From: Anthropogastromicrobium sp963626545
GTDB lineage: Bacteria > Bacillota > Clostridia > Lachnospirales > Lachnospiraceae
NCBI GenBank assembly: GCA_963626545.1
Contig: CAVFYJ010000055.1
Span: 1-22,566, forward strand
Reading direction: 5' to 3'
DNA: 22,566 bases
The notes under the pieces were generated by a model. It was not told the origin of the DNA and did no database searches. It saw only the letters and a list, made by a program, of their open reading frames with translations. Positions 1 through 9,465 of this stretch are shown piece after piece. Position numbers and translations under genes: made by a program. How positions within the stretch are numbered: position 1 is the first letter of the stretch; every line of letters begins with the position of its first letter.

Positions 1-954
1 GGTAATAATAGTGTGCAAGTTCATCCGTGGATGGGAATGACAGATGAAGAACTTTTGAAGAGTACAAGACTTTACAGCATTGATCGTATGACTGGAGAAA
101 AAGGATTTAATCTTGCGGCAGTTATGTTGCTGGGAAAAGATGATGTAATAGCGGATGTTGCACCAGCATATGTGACAGATGCTTTGCTTCGCAAAATTGA
201 TATAGATCGCTATGATGACAGAGAAATCATTAAGACGAATTTGATCGAGAGCTATGAACAACTGATGGAGTTTGGACGGAAGCATCTTCCAGATAGATTT
301 TATTTGGAAGGAGATCAAAGAAAAAGTTTGCGGAACATCATTACCCGCGAAATGATTGCAAATACATTGATTCATCGAGAATACACGAGCACATATCAGG
401 CAAAATTTGTAATAGAAAAAAGTCGAATGTATGTTGAGAATGCAAATCGTGCATTTCAGGATGCTGTTTTAACAGCTGATTGCACGGAACCTCATCCTAA
501 AAATCCGATTATTGCTGATTTCTTTCGGAATATTGGCTATGCGGATAAGTTGGGTTCAGGTGTGAGAAATCTGTATAAGTACAGCAAGATTTATTCGGGA
601 AAAGATCCGGAGTTTATTGAAGGAGATGTATTTAAAATCATTGTTCCTCTAAATGAGGATCTTATTAGTGAAAACCTGAGTCAAATTGACACCCAAGCTA
701 ACACCCAAGCTGCGTCAATTGACACCCAAGCTAACACCCAAGCTACGCAAATTGACACCCAAGCTGCGTCAATTGACACCCAAGCTAATATATTATCTTA
801 TATAAAATTCCATCCAACTGCATCTCAGCCTACGATTGCGAGAGAATTGGGAATTAATATAAATTCGCTTAAGACTACGATTAGAAAACTTCGCAAAATA
901 GGAAAAATTGAGAGAGAAGGAACGTCACAAAAAGGCAAATGGATTGTAAAGTGA
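1..954 (+). CDS. AlbA_2/RecG C-terminal-like ATP-binding transcriptional regulator, 5' end cut by the window
   Basis: The frame is open from base 1 to the TGA at 952-954, so the gene enters from the left; the GTG at 13 is internal rather than a convincing start. What remains of the AlbA_2 part is only its tail. The middle matches the HATPase_c_4 region found in RecG-C-terminal-like proteins: ITREMIANTLIHREY (about 343-387) and NPIIADFFRNIGYADKLGSG (about 505-564). A linker made of repeated IDTQAN/TQAAS units follows (685-786). The last 55 residues form a winged-helix DNA-binding domain (ARELGININSLKTTIRKL). Proteins of this family are generally thought to be DNA-binding regulators and are common in defence and mobile islands. 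Here it lies 74 bp upstream of the large helicase gene on the same strand, so regulation of that operon is plausible but inferred. The family call is firm; the role is not. Confidence 0.8.
   Translation, partial: GNNSVQVHPWMGMTDEELLKSTRLYSIDRMTGEKGFNLAAVMLLGKDDVIADVAPAYVTDALLRKIDIDRYDDREIIKTNLIESYEQLMEFGRKHLPDRFYLEGDQRKSLRNIITREMIANTLIHREYTSTYQAKFVIEKSRMYVENANRAFQDAVLTADCTEPHPKNPIIADFFRNIGYADKLGSGVRNLYKYSKIYSGKDPEFIEGDVFKIIVPLNEDLISENLSQIDTQANTQAASIDTQANTQATQIDTQAASIDTQANILSYIKFHPTASQPTIARELGININSLKTTIRKLRKIGKIEREGTSQKGKWIVK
685..786 (+). repeat. Intragenic tandem repeat coding the IDTQAN/TQA linker
   Basis: Units starting attgacacccaagct begin at 685, 718, 751 and 772. The first two are 33 bp and nearly identical (685-717, 718-750), the third is a 21-bp shortened unit (751-771), and the fourth is partial. 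Inside each long unit the 12-bp acacccaagcta motif is itself repeated. All units are multiples of 3, so copy-number change would keep the frame. The repeat encodes a Gln/Thr/Asp-rich linker between the ATP-binding part and the winged helix. Confidence 0.93.
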
Positions 955-1013
955 AAGTATGTTGGGTTAAGTAACTACGCAAGGTGTTATAACTTTGCAA
1001 ATAAAAAACAAAA

Positions 1014-1020
1014 GAGGAGG
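1014..1020 (+). promoter_or_regulatory. Shine-Dalgarno site of the large helicase gene
   Basis: gaggagg lies 8 bases upstream of the ATG at 1029 and supports that start. The 955-1028 gap also holds a weak possible -10 (tataac, 988-993), but I see no well-spaced -35 box, so co-transcription with the upstream regulator remains possible. Confidence 0.75.
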
Positions 1021-1028
1021 AACGCAGT

Positions 1029-4000
1029 ATGCTACCATCCATGCTCGCTAAACAATTACAGAAAGGCATCGGGGATTATATTGAAACTACATTCCCGATG
1101 ACGAACGAACCGTTCAAAGGCTCGGTTCAGAAAATGCTAGCAGATAAAGGCTCGATTTATCATGAGCCTTATGTTGCTGTGCGCCTTCCGTTTCGTGTGG
1201 CGGAAAAGATGCCGACTTGCTTTGAAGCAATTCATCCTGCGTATCTTCCTTATGTGCATCAGCAGAAAGCCTTTGAACGTTTGATCGGAGATGATGGAAG
1301 ATCTACGTTAGTTGCAACTGGTACTGGTTCCGGTAAAACCGAATGTTTCCTTTATCCGATTTTGGAATATTGTTATCAGCATCGTGGTGAGAGAGGCATA
1401 AAAGCACTCATTATTTATCCGATGAATGCGTTGGCAACGGATCAGGCGAAACGTATTGCAGAGTTGATCTATGAGAGTGATGAACTACGTGGAAATGTTA
1501 CGGTTGGTATGTATGTTGGTGGGCAGGAGCATACACCAGCTCGTACAATGAGCGAGCATGGCGTTATCACAGATCATGAGACGATGTTGAATAATGCACC
1601 GGATATTTTGATGACCAATTATAAAATGTTGGATTATCTGCTGGTACGGCCAAAAGATGCTTCTTTGTGGCAGGATAATGATCCTGAGACGTTGAAATAT
1701 ATTGCAGTCGATGAGCTACATACCTTTGATGGAGCGCAAGGAACGGATTTGGCTTGTTTACTTCGCCGTTTGAAGCGCCGTTTAGGAATTTATGATGGAT
1801 ATTTGTGTTGTATTGGCACGTCAGCAACGATGGGGTCAAAGGAGAACAACAGTAATATTTTGAGTTACGCAGAGGAAATCTTTGGTGAGCCATTCGACAA
1901 GGACGCGATTATCACAGAAGACCGTCTGAGTGCAGGAGAGTTCTTTGAGGGCGTTGAGGTGACGGAATTTGCGATGCCGAACGCAGAACAGGCTATGGAA
2001 TTGGATAAGCTGTCGGCAGAGGATGACCCTTCTACTTATTTGCAAAGTGCAGTAAGAGATTGGTTCCCGAATTTTTCTTTTGATGTTTTTGAGGATGAAG
2101 GAAGAATTCAGCTTGGCTGTGAGTTAATGCATCATAGTTTTACGCAATCGGTTATCAATCTGACGGGTGGTACCTATTATCAAGCTTCTAAAATTGCAGA
2201 AGAGTTGACGGTTCATTATCCAGAATTGAAAACATTATCTGATGCAACGACTGTTATCAATTCTCTTTTTGCTTTAATTTCTCATGCGAGAACGGGCAAG
2301 GTGGGAAAATTGCGTCCATTTTTGAATGTTCAGGTTCAGCTTTGGATGCGTGAACTTCGTCGTTTGGTTGCGAAAGTGGATCCAGAGGAGATTACATATG
2401 AGATTGCGCATGATTTAAATAAACAGCAGGCAAAGCAGTATCTTCCTGTTGTAAACTGTCGTGAGTGTGGTATTACTGGTTGGGTATCCATACTCAATGA
2501 GCGCAACAATGCAACCATGACAAATCTGGAATCGTTCTATAATTTGTACTTTCGTGCAGATGAAAAGATCGTGATGATGTTTCCACATGCTCATGATGAA
2601 CGAGTCCCTGGAATGATTTTTGCAAAGATTTGCCCGGACTGTCTGCAAGTAAAACTTGGTGAGGAAAGTGCAGATGAGTGTGTCGATTGCGGTGTTAAGA
2701 TGATTGACATCATGATTCCGAATCCAATCCGGACGTCTGGTACGAAGAATCATAAGCAGTATGTTTGCCCTTGCTGTGGCAGTCGTCGAGGTCTTGCACT
2801 GATGGGCCTTCGCAGTGCAACAGAAATTAGTGCAAGTATTTCTCAGATGTTTGCATCTAAGTTTAATGATGATAAAAAGACATTGGCGTTTTCTGATAAT
2901 GTTCAAGATGCTGCGCACAGAGCGGGCTTTTTTAACTCAAGAACTTGGCGCTTTGGTCTTAGAACGGCGATTCAAAAGTATTGTACAGAGGTTGGATCTG
3001 GCCAAAATCTTGCCGAATTTCAGGAAGGCTTTTTAAATTATTGGCATGAGCACATGACGGATGAGCAATTTGTCAGCTTTTTTATTGCCCCCAATTTGAC
3101 TTGGAAGCACGCCTATGAAGATATGGTTGAGAAACGAAAGCTTGGGAAGGATAAGCAGGCACAGATCTTGATGTACGAAATCGAGCAGCGAATCAAATAT
3201 GAAATCATGCTTGAGTTTGGTCTTGCTGGTAAGATTGGTCGAACCCTCGAAAAGTCGAGTTGTTCGGTTATTTCGTTTGCGTCTGAAGATGTTATTCGGA
3301 TTGCGGATGCTGTACGGGAAAGAACCGTCAATGAACTTGGCGTATTGACAAATGAAAGAATTGAGTCGTTTCAGCGTATGGTGATTGGATATTTGAATTT
3401 GATGCGTATGAATGGCGCGTTTGAAGATAAGGTATTTGATGAATATACAGTGAACGATGGAAATAACTATATGCTGACAAATGACAGAAAACGTTGGCTT
3501 CCGGGTCGTCAAGCTGGTCGAAATACACCTCGTTTTCTTGCAGAACATGTTGGCAATGGTCGTTCTTCTTTGGAATTTGATTCTCCTGCTGCAAATAAGT
3601 ATGTGGATTGGATTGCATCTTGCTGTAATGAAGTAATGATTGAGGAAAGCAATTTTCGGGCAATCAGTAAATTTATTTTGGAAGAAGCTGTAAGGGTAGA
3701 TGTGGTATCGCAGGTTCCTTCTTCGGCGAACTATAGGATTTACGGATTGAATAAAGAACATGTTTTTCTCACAGATGACGTGAAGCAGATGCGTTGTGAA
3801 AAATGTGGCTCTGTATATGCTGTTTCAGCAGAAAATGAAGCATTTTGGATTGGTGCGTCTTGCCAGAGGACAAGTTGTGGCGGTTTCCTTGAAGAGTACG
3901 AGACCGAAGAAATTAATTATTATGGTCGTCTTTATAGTGCTGGTGACTTGGTTCGTATTAACGCAAAAGAGCACACTGGTTTGCTGGAGCGTCCAGATAG

Positions 4001-7000
4001 AGAAAAGCTTGAAATTGATTTTAAGCGAGGAAAAGATACGCAGCAAATTTGGGATCCCAATGTGCTGTCGTGTACGCCAACATTGGAGATGGGTATTGAT
4101 ATTGGTGATTTGTCCACTGTTATTTTATGTAGTATGCCGCCTGCTCAAAGTCAGTTTTTGCAGCGAGCTGGTCGTGCAGGCCGTAAAGATGGGAATGCAT
4201 TGACGTTGGCAATTGCGAATTCAAGACCTCATGATTTATATTTCTATGCAGATCCGTTGGATATGATTGCTGGTACTGTAACGCCGCCTAAGATTTTTCT
4301 TAGAGCATCGGCTGTTTTGGAAAGGCAGTTTGTGGCGTTTTGCATGGATTCCTGGGTTAAGAAGGGAATTTCAGATGGTGCGATTCCGGATAAGGTCGGA
4401 ATTATTCTGAAAAAGTTGGATGATCGTCCAGCGGATCTGTTTCCGTTCAATTTTCTGAATTACGTGCAGAGTACACTGTCTCGTCAGTTAAACTCCTTCA
4501 TGCAAATGTTTGCTGCATATCTTGATGATAGTGCAAGAGAAGAATTGCAAACATTTGCCAGAGGCAAGGATGCGAATGATAGCCCTATGTATATCAAAAT
4601 TTTGGATGCATTCGAGGATTTGAAAAAACAGCAGGATGCATTGAGAGTAAGTATTGATGCACTGAAAGCAATGATTCAGGAATTGGAAGAAAAACCGAAA
4701 GATAGTTCTTATGATGAAGAAATCAAAGAACTAAAGAGTGAAGAAGCAGCACTTCTTACCGTTCTTCAAGAAATTAACAAGAAAAATATCTTTAATTTTT
4801 TGTCCGATGAAGGATTGCTTCCGAATTATGCATTCCCTGAAGCTGGTATTATTCTGCGTGCTGTTCTTTACCGTAAAGAAGATCAAGAAACATCGGCTCA
4901 GAAGAAAAAATATGAGAAGATGGTCTATGAATATAGCCGAAGTGCATCCTCTGCAATCAGTGAGTTTGCACCGAATAACAGTTTTTATGTGGACGGCCGC
5001 AAGTTGACAATTGATCAGGTTGACTTGACTACGGCTCAGACTGCAAGGTGGAGACTTTGCCCGAATTGCTCTCATGCTCAGATTGAAGAAGCTGGCAAGA
5101 ATACCTCTGCTTGTCCTCAGTGTGGCAGTCCTGCTTGGGCAGATGCGGGACAGGTCAGAACAATGCTAAAAGTTCAAATGGTTTACTCGAATATGGACTA
5201 TACAAAGAGCTTGATTAACGATGAGAGCGATGATCGAAGTAATGTCTTTTATTGTAAACAACTTTTGGTTGATGTGGATGAAGATCGCGATATTTCTAGT
5301 GCATATCGTATGGACAACGAAGATTTTCCGTTTGGATATGAGTTTGTTCGCAAGGCAACTTTGCGTGAAATCAATTTTGGCGAGAGTGATGTAAATGGTG
5401 AAAAACTGTCTGTTTCTGGTGTTGAGGAAGTGCGCAAGGGCTTTAAAATTTGCAAATATTGCGGAAAAATTCAATCTCAAAATGGAAAGGCAAATCATAG
5501 CTTTGCATGCAAAACAAGGAAAATGCCAATGTTGGTGCAGGCGGATTCGTATGAGGAATGTCTGTTTTTGTATCGTGAATTTAGTACAGAGATTCTTCGA
5601 TTGCTCGTTCCGGCAACGACAATGGATTCTTCTTCCGTGAAGATGGAATCATTTGTGGCGGCATTTATGTTGGGCATGAAGGAATATTTCGGTAATGTGG
5701 ATCATTTAAGGGCTACTGTTAGCGAGGTGCCTGTTCCAGAGGCGGATTATCGAAAACAATATCTGGTGATTTATGATTCTGTTCCGGGCGGTACTGGTTA
5801 TCTGAAACAGTTAATGCATGAGAAGAATGCTTTAATTGAAATCTTCGAAAAAGCGCTTCATGTGATGGAGAATTGTTCTTGTAAGGATGACCCACAGAAA
5901 GACGGATGTTATCATTGCCTGTATGCATATCGTCAGAGCCAGCAGATTGGCAATATTTCAAGGACGGTAGCCATTCGACTTTTGAAGTCGATTCTTTCTG
6001 GTAAGGAGAATGTTCAGAAGATTGATAAGATCAATAGTATTCCTGTCAATCCATTATTTGATAGTGAACTGGAGCAGCGCTTCATAGAAGCAATTCGTAT
6101 GAAGGTCGGCGCAGCTAATGTGAGTGATACTATTCGTAATGGTAAGCATAGTTACTATGTAAAATTGGAAAATTTTGCTTGGGAAATTGAGCCGCAAGTT
6201 CTTATGGATACGAGCACTGGTGTTTCGGTAACTTGTAAGCCAGACTTTGTGTTCTGGCCGATTTCTGCATCAGATCACAAGCCTGTGGCGGTATTTACCG
6301 ATGGATTTTTGTATCATAAAGACATTGTTACCGATGATACAATCAAACGAGAAGCGATCCGTAGAAGTGGGAACTTCCGTGTATGGTCATTGAGTTTTAA
6401 AGATGTTCAGAGTGTATTTGCACCTCAGGGGGACTTCTATACGGAGACGTTGGCAGCAGAAAAAATGCCATCTGGTAAGCTGATGTATCAAAATATGATT
6501 AAAAAGCAAAAGGCAGATGCCATTGAACCAGCAAGGCTGTCTTCTTTTGATCTGCTGTTGGAATATTTGAAACTGCCAGATGCGGAAACGGTCTTTAAGG
6601 GACAGGCATATGCATATTCGCTTTCTCTGTTGGAACCTGCCTTAATGAAGAATAATCTTGCTTTTAATAACTGGAAGGTGATTGTAAGAACTGTCAATGA
6701 GCAGACACATTTTTCAACTATTGATTTTGCATTTCCTGGAACTATATTTGGCAGTTGGATTCCAAAAAGTTCGAATGCACATCTATCAATTTATGCTGCG
6801 ATACCTGCATCTGAATTAAAATCGGAAGGTGCGGTTGCAGTTTGTGCTGTTCTTAACGATGAAAAAGATCATAGAACAGATAAATATGAACAGGAGTGGA
6901 ATGGATTTTGGAGATTTTGTAATTTAATGCAGTTCTCGAATGTGTTTATGGCAGTATCGTCTGTAGGTATAAGCCGTATGGATTATCTTGCATTGCCGGT

Positions 7001-7349
7001 TGCAGTTAATGCAGGATCTAATTTAGCAGCATCAGAAGTTACAGTTGATGATGCGTGGGATGCGATTAAGGATCTTTTGTTTGATGATGATGCAAAGACA
7101 TTTGTAAAACTTGCAAAAGATGCTGGTGTACCAGCTCCAGATGAGGATCATATTGGATATGAAGTTGAAGGTGATGACGGAGAAGTGGTTGCTACTGTAG
7201 AAATTGCATGGCCTGATAGACGTGTTGGCTTTATGATCGTTGAACAGGTTGAAGATAAAGAAAAACTTGAAAAATTAGGATGGAAAATCCTGAGTTTACT
7301 TGATGCTGCGGATCTTGATACCGCAAGCTATTTTGGAGGTGATAACTAA
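1029..7349 (+). CDS. Giant DEAD/DEAH-box helicase with DUF1998-type zinc region and Vsr-like nuclease motif (DruE-like)
   Basis: This 2106-aa superfamily 2 helicase probably acts on DNA. Motifs in order: Q-motif-like PYVHQQKAF (residues 74-82), Walker A ATGTGSGKT (96-104), DELH box (228-231), TSAT (about 264), a long insert, then helicase C with LAFSDN (about 618), TPTLEMGIDIGDL and QRAGRAGR (1045-1052). Paired-cysteine clusters occur at about 478, 538-557, 584, 923, 1347-1365 and 1475. Residues about 1190-1255 look coiled coil. A DUF1998 signature follows: YDSVPGGTGYL, then CSC...CYHCLYAYR (about 1615-1636). Near the C-terminus, KPDFVFWP (from 1737) and AVFTDGFLYHK (1754-1764), followed by KREAIRRSGNFRVWSLSF, match the Vsr-like PD-(D/E)XK pattern. 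The combination resembles Druantia DruE and MrfA-type DUF1998 helicases. It overlaps the next gene by one base. Helicase identity is certain; DruE kinship and nuclease activity are inferred. Confidence 0.9.
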   Translation: MLPSMLAKQLQKGIGDYIETTFPMTNEPFKGSVQKMLADKGSIYHEPYVAVRLPFRVAEKMPTCFEAIHPAYLPYVHQQKAFERLIGDDGRSTLVATGTGSGKTECFLYPILEYCYQHRGERGIKALIIYPMNALATDQAKRIAELIYESDELRGNVTVGMYVGGQEHTPARTMSEHGVITDHETMLNNAPDILMTNYKMLDYLLVRPKDASLWQDNDPETLKYIAVDELHTFDGAQGTDLACLLRRLKRRLGIYDGYLCCIGTSATMGSKENNSNILSYAEEIFGEPFDKDAIITEDRLSAGEFFEGVEVTEFAMPNAEQAMELDKLSAEDDPSTYLQSAVRDWFPNFSFDVFEDEGRIQLGCELMHHSFTQSVINLTGGTYYQASKIAEELTVHYPELKTLSDATTVINSLFALISHARTGKVGKLRPFLNVQVQLWMRELRRLVAKVDPEEITYEIAHDLNKQQAKQYLPVVNCRECGITGWVSILNERNNATMTNLESFYNLYFRADEKIVMMFPHAHDERVPGMIFAKICPDCLQVKLGEESADECVDCGVKMIDIMIPNPIRTSGTKNHKQYVCPCCGSRRGLALMGLRSATEISASISQMFASKFNDDKKTLAFSDNVQDAAHRAGFFNSRTWRFGLRTAIQKYCTEVGSGQNLAEFQEGFLNYWHEHMTDEQFVSFFIAPNLTWKHAYEDMVEKRKLGKDKQAQILMYEIEQRIKYEIMLEFGLAGKIGRTLEKSSCSVISFASEDVIRIADAVRERTVNELGVLTNERIESFQRMVIGYLNLMRMNGAFEDKVFDEYTVNDGNNYMLTNDRKRWLPGRQAGRNTPRFLAEHVGNGRSSLEFDSPAANKYVDWIASCCNEVMIEESNFRAISKFILEEAVRVDVVSQVPSSANYRIYGLNKEHVFLTDDVKQMRCEKCGSVYAVSAENEAFWIGASCQRTSCGGFLEEYETEEINYYGRLYSAGDLVRINAKEHTGLLERPDREKLEIDFKRGKDTQQIWDPNVLSCTPTLEMGIDIGDLSTVILCSMPPAQSQFLQRAGRAGRKDGNALTLAIANSRPHDLYFYADPLDMIAGTVTPPKIFLRASAVLERQFVAFCMDSWVKKGISDGAIPDKVGIILKKLDDRPADLFPFNFLNYVQSTLSRQLNSFMQMFAAYLDDSAREELQTFARGKDANDSPMYIKILDAFEDLKKQQDALRVSIDALKAMIQELEEKPKDSSYDEEIKELKSEEAALLTVLQEINKKNIFNFLSDEGLLPNYAFPEAGIILRAVLYRKEDQETSAQKKKYEKMVYEYSRSASSAISEFAPNNSFYVDGRKLTIDQVDLTTAQTARWRLCPNCSHAQIEEAGKNTSACPQCGSPAWADAGQVRTMLKVQMVYSNMDYTKSLINDESDDRSNVFYCKQLLVDVDEDRDISSAYRMDNEDFPFGYEFVRKATLREINFGESDVNGEKLSVSGVEEVRKGFKICKYCGKIQSQNGKANHSFACKTRKMPMLVQADSYEECLFLYREFSTEILRLLVPATTMDSSSVKMESFVAAFMLGMKEYFGNVDHLRATVSEVPVPEADYRKQYLVIYDSVPGGTGYLKQLMHEKNALIEIFEKALHVMENCSCKDDPQKDGCYHCLYAYRQSQQIGNISRTVAIRLLKSILSGKENVQKIDKINSIPVNPLFDSELEQRFIEAIRMKVGAANVSDTIRNGKHSYYVKLENFAWEIEPQVLMDTSTGVSVTCKPDFVFWPISASDHKPVAVFTDGFLYHKDIVTDDTIKREAIRRSGNFRVWSLSFKDVQSVFAPQGDFYTETLAAEKMPSGKLMYQNMIKKQKADAIEPARLSSFDLLLEYLKLPDAETVFKGQAYAYSLSLLEPALMKNNLAFNNWKVIVRTVNEQTHFSTIDFAFPGTIFGSWIPKSSNAHLSIYAAIPASELKSEGAVAVCAVLNDEKDHRTDKYEQEWNGFWRFCNLMQFSNVFMAVSSVGISRMDYLALPVAVNAGSNLAASEVTVDDAWDAIKDLLFDDDAKTFVKLAKDAGVPAPDEDHIGYEVEGDDGEVVATVEIAWPDRRVGFMIVEQVEDKEKLEKLGWKILSLLDAADLDTASYFGGDN

Positions 7350-9454
7350 TGGCAGATTCGATTAAAGTTGCAATATCATCGGATTTTCTGACAGCATTTG
7401 CCAGACTTCCGAGACAGGTTCAAGGAAAAGTAACGGAATTCGTAAATAAGTTCCGAAACAATCCAATGTCTTCTGGAATAAATTATGAGAAACTGAATTC
7501 TGGAATGGATAAAAAGATATTTTCGGTGCGCATTGATGATACGTACCGTGGCATTGTTGTGCGTCAGCAAGAAGTCGGAGTGTACTTACTTTTGTGGGTC
7601 GATCACCATGATGAAGCATATCAATGGGCTGCTCATAAACGATGTGAAGTCAATCCGAAAACGGGTGCGATTCAGGTGTTTGATGTTCAAACAGTGAAAG
7701 AACGGGTATCTGCTCCCAAAGAAGTTGCCTTGTTTGCAACTGCGAAGGATAGTGAATTGTTAAAACTTGGTGTGCCTGAGATTCAGCTTGATTTCGTTAG
7801 AAGTTTTGTTTGCAAAGAGGATTTTTATAAAGCAGAATCCTCTTTGCCACATGACGCATATGAGCATCTTTCCTGGTTGGCAGAAGGATTCCCAATGGAA
7901 GAAGTGTTGGAGCTTGTTTCTGAAGATCAGAATATGGTAACTCCTAGCGAGAGCTTAGCAGCAGCATTGGACGTTCCTACGACGTTGAAATCGTTTGTTG
8001 TGGTCGAAGGAGAAGATGAACTGCGCCGAATTATGGCAGAACCATTGGAAAAATGGCGAGTATTTCTTCATCCGACACAGAGAAAGCTTGTCCAGAAAGA
8101 GTATTCCGGTTCTGCAAGAGTTCTTGGCGGTGCTGGTACCGGCAAGACAGTAGTTGCGATGCATAGAGCGAAATATTTGGCTTCTAAATGCGAAGGTCAG
8201 CAGAGAATCTTGATGACTACATTTACTGCGAATCTTGCAGCTGATATCCGAGAGAATTTGCGTAAGATTTGTACATTGGAAGAATTGCGAAGAATTGAAG
8301 TAATTCATTTGGATGCTTGGATTAACCAGTTCCTTCGGGAGTCTGGCTTTTCTGCTCAAATCGGTTATGATGATGCGATTGATCCTCTTTGGGAACGTGC
8401 AGTTTTGTTGGCAAATATTGATTTGCCATTTGAGACTTCGTTCTACAAAGAAGAGTGGAATCGAATCGTGATTGCTCAGGAAGCCCTTACACTTGAAAAG
8501 TATGTGAAGGCAACCCGAAATGGTCGAGGAACCAGACTTGACCGCAAGAAAAGAATACAGGTTTGGAAAGTTTTTGAAAACTATCAAAATCTGATGAAAG
8601 AGAACCAGATACGTGATATAAATACTGCTATGTATGAAAGTACAAAACTGTTACAATCTATGGGTGGAAGACCGAGATATGCAAGTATCATTATTGATGA
8701 GGGACAGGATTTCAGTGATAATGCCTATCGACTGATTCGAGCATTGGTTGGAGAAGATCATCCGAACGATATTTTTATAGTTGGTGACTCACATCAGCGA
8801 ATTTATCGAAATCATCCTACGCTTTCTAAGTGTGGTATAAATGTTCGCGGCCGTAGTAGTATTTTGAAGATTAATTATCGTACAACAGAGGAAATCCGAA
8901 AATATGCGTTTGCATTATTGAATGGGATTTCTTTTGATGATTTGGATGAGGATTTTGACCTTGGAGATAAGTGCCAATCCCTTACACATGGAGAGATGCC
9001 GATTGTAGAGAATTTTGGCAGTGCCAATGAGGAATTTGATTTCCTTCTCAGTGAGGTGCAAAAGCTCAAGGAGAACGGCGTTACACTTACCGACATATGC
9101 GTTGTAGCACGTACAAAGAAGTTGGTTGACGATTATATTGCACTCTTTACAAAAGCAGGGATTCGTTCATATGCCATTAAGAGAAACAAAGTGGATGACC
9201 GCAGCTTTGATGGACTGCGAATTGCTACTATGCATCGAGTGAAAGGATTGGAATTTAAATATGTATTTATTGCGGCTGCAAATACTAGAATTCTTCCATT
9301 GATATCTGCAATTAACAAAACAGATGCTGTTTCTGAAGCAGAGTCGATTACTTCGGAAAAATGTCTGTTATACGTGGCAATGACGAGAGCACAAAAAGGT
9401 GTTTACATTACCAGCTATGGCAGACCTTCGGAATTTCTACCAAATCTTAGATAG
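7349..9454 (+). CDS. UvrD/Rep-family helicase with N-terminal RelE/ParE-like domain
   Basis: This 701-aa protein begins at an ATG sharing one base with the upstream TAA stop, with ggaggt at 7335-7340, so translation is probably coupled. Residues about 5-95 read like a RelE/ParE-fold toxin domain: LPRQVQGKV, KFRNNP, then FSVRIDDTYRGIVV and YLLLWVDHHDEAYQWA. The superfamily 1 helicase core follows: HPTQRKLVQ (241), Walker A GGAGTGKT (260-267), Walker B IIIDEGQD (D450, E451), VGDSHQRIYR, NYRTTEEIRKYA, TMHRVKGLEF (from about 627) and VAMTRAQKG (from 676). UvrD-type helicases unwind DNA 3' to 5' and occur in defence systems such as Gabija (GajB). No separate nuclease domain is visible. The fusion suggests a nucleic-acid-triggered toxin, or merely a RelE-fold RNA/DNA-binding module; catalytic residues of the RelE part cannot be judged by eye. 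Confidence 0.88.
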   Translation: MADSIKVAISSDFLTAFARLPRQVQGKVTEFVNKFRNNPMSSGINYEKLNSGMDKKIFSVRIDDTYRGIVVRQQEVGVYLLLWVDHHDEAYQWAAHKRCEVNPKTGAIQVFDVQTVKERVSAPKEVALFATAKDSELLKLGVPEIQLDFVRSFVCKEDFYKAESSLPHDAYEHLSWLAEGFPMEEVLELVSEDQNMVTPSESLAAALDVPTTLKSFVVVEGEDELRRIMAEPLEKWRVFLHPTQRKLVQKEYSGSARVLGGAGTGKTVVAMHRAKYLASKCEGQQRILMTTFTANLAADIRENLRKICTLEELRRIEVIHLDAWINQFLRESGFSAQIGYDDAIDPLWERAVLLANIDLPFETSFYKEEWNRIVIAQEALTLEKYVKATRNGRGTRLDRKKRIQVWKVFENYQNLMKENQIRDINTAMYESTKLLQSMGGRPRYASIIIDEGQDFSDNAYRLIRALVGEDHPNDIFIVGDSHQRIYRNHPTLSKCGINVRGRSSILKINYRTTEEIRKYAFALLNGISFDDLDEDFDLGDKCQSLTHGEMPIVENFGSANEEFDFLLSEVQKLKENGVTLTDICVVARTKKLVDDYIALFTKAGIRSYAIKRNKVDDRSFDGLRIATMHRVKGLEFKYVFIAAANTRILPLISAINKTDAVSEAESITSEKCLLYVAMTRAQKGVYITSYGRPSEFLPNLR

Positions 9455-9465
9455 GAGGACCGGTA

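Noticed and set aside
685..786. Repeats resembling a small CRISPR array
   Set aside because: Units are contiguous with no spacers, keep the reading frame, and encode a linker.
3033..3761. Minus-strand frame of 242 codons
   Set aside because: It lies wholly inside the helicase gene, whose motifs are clear on the plus strand; composition is that of an antisense shadow.
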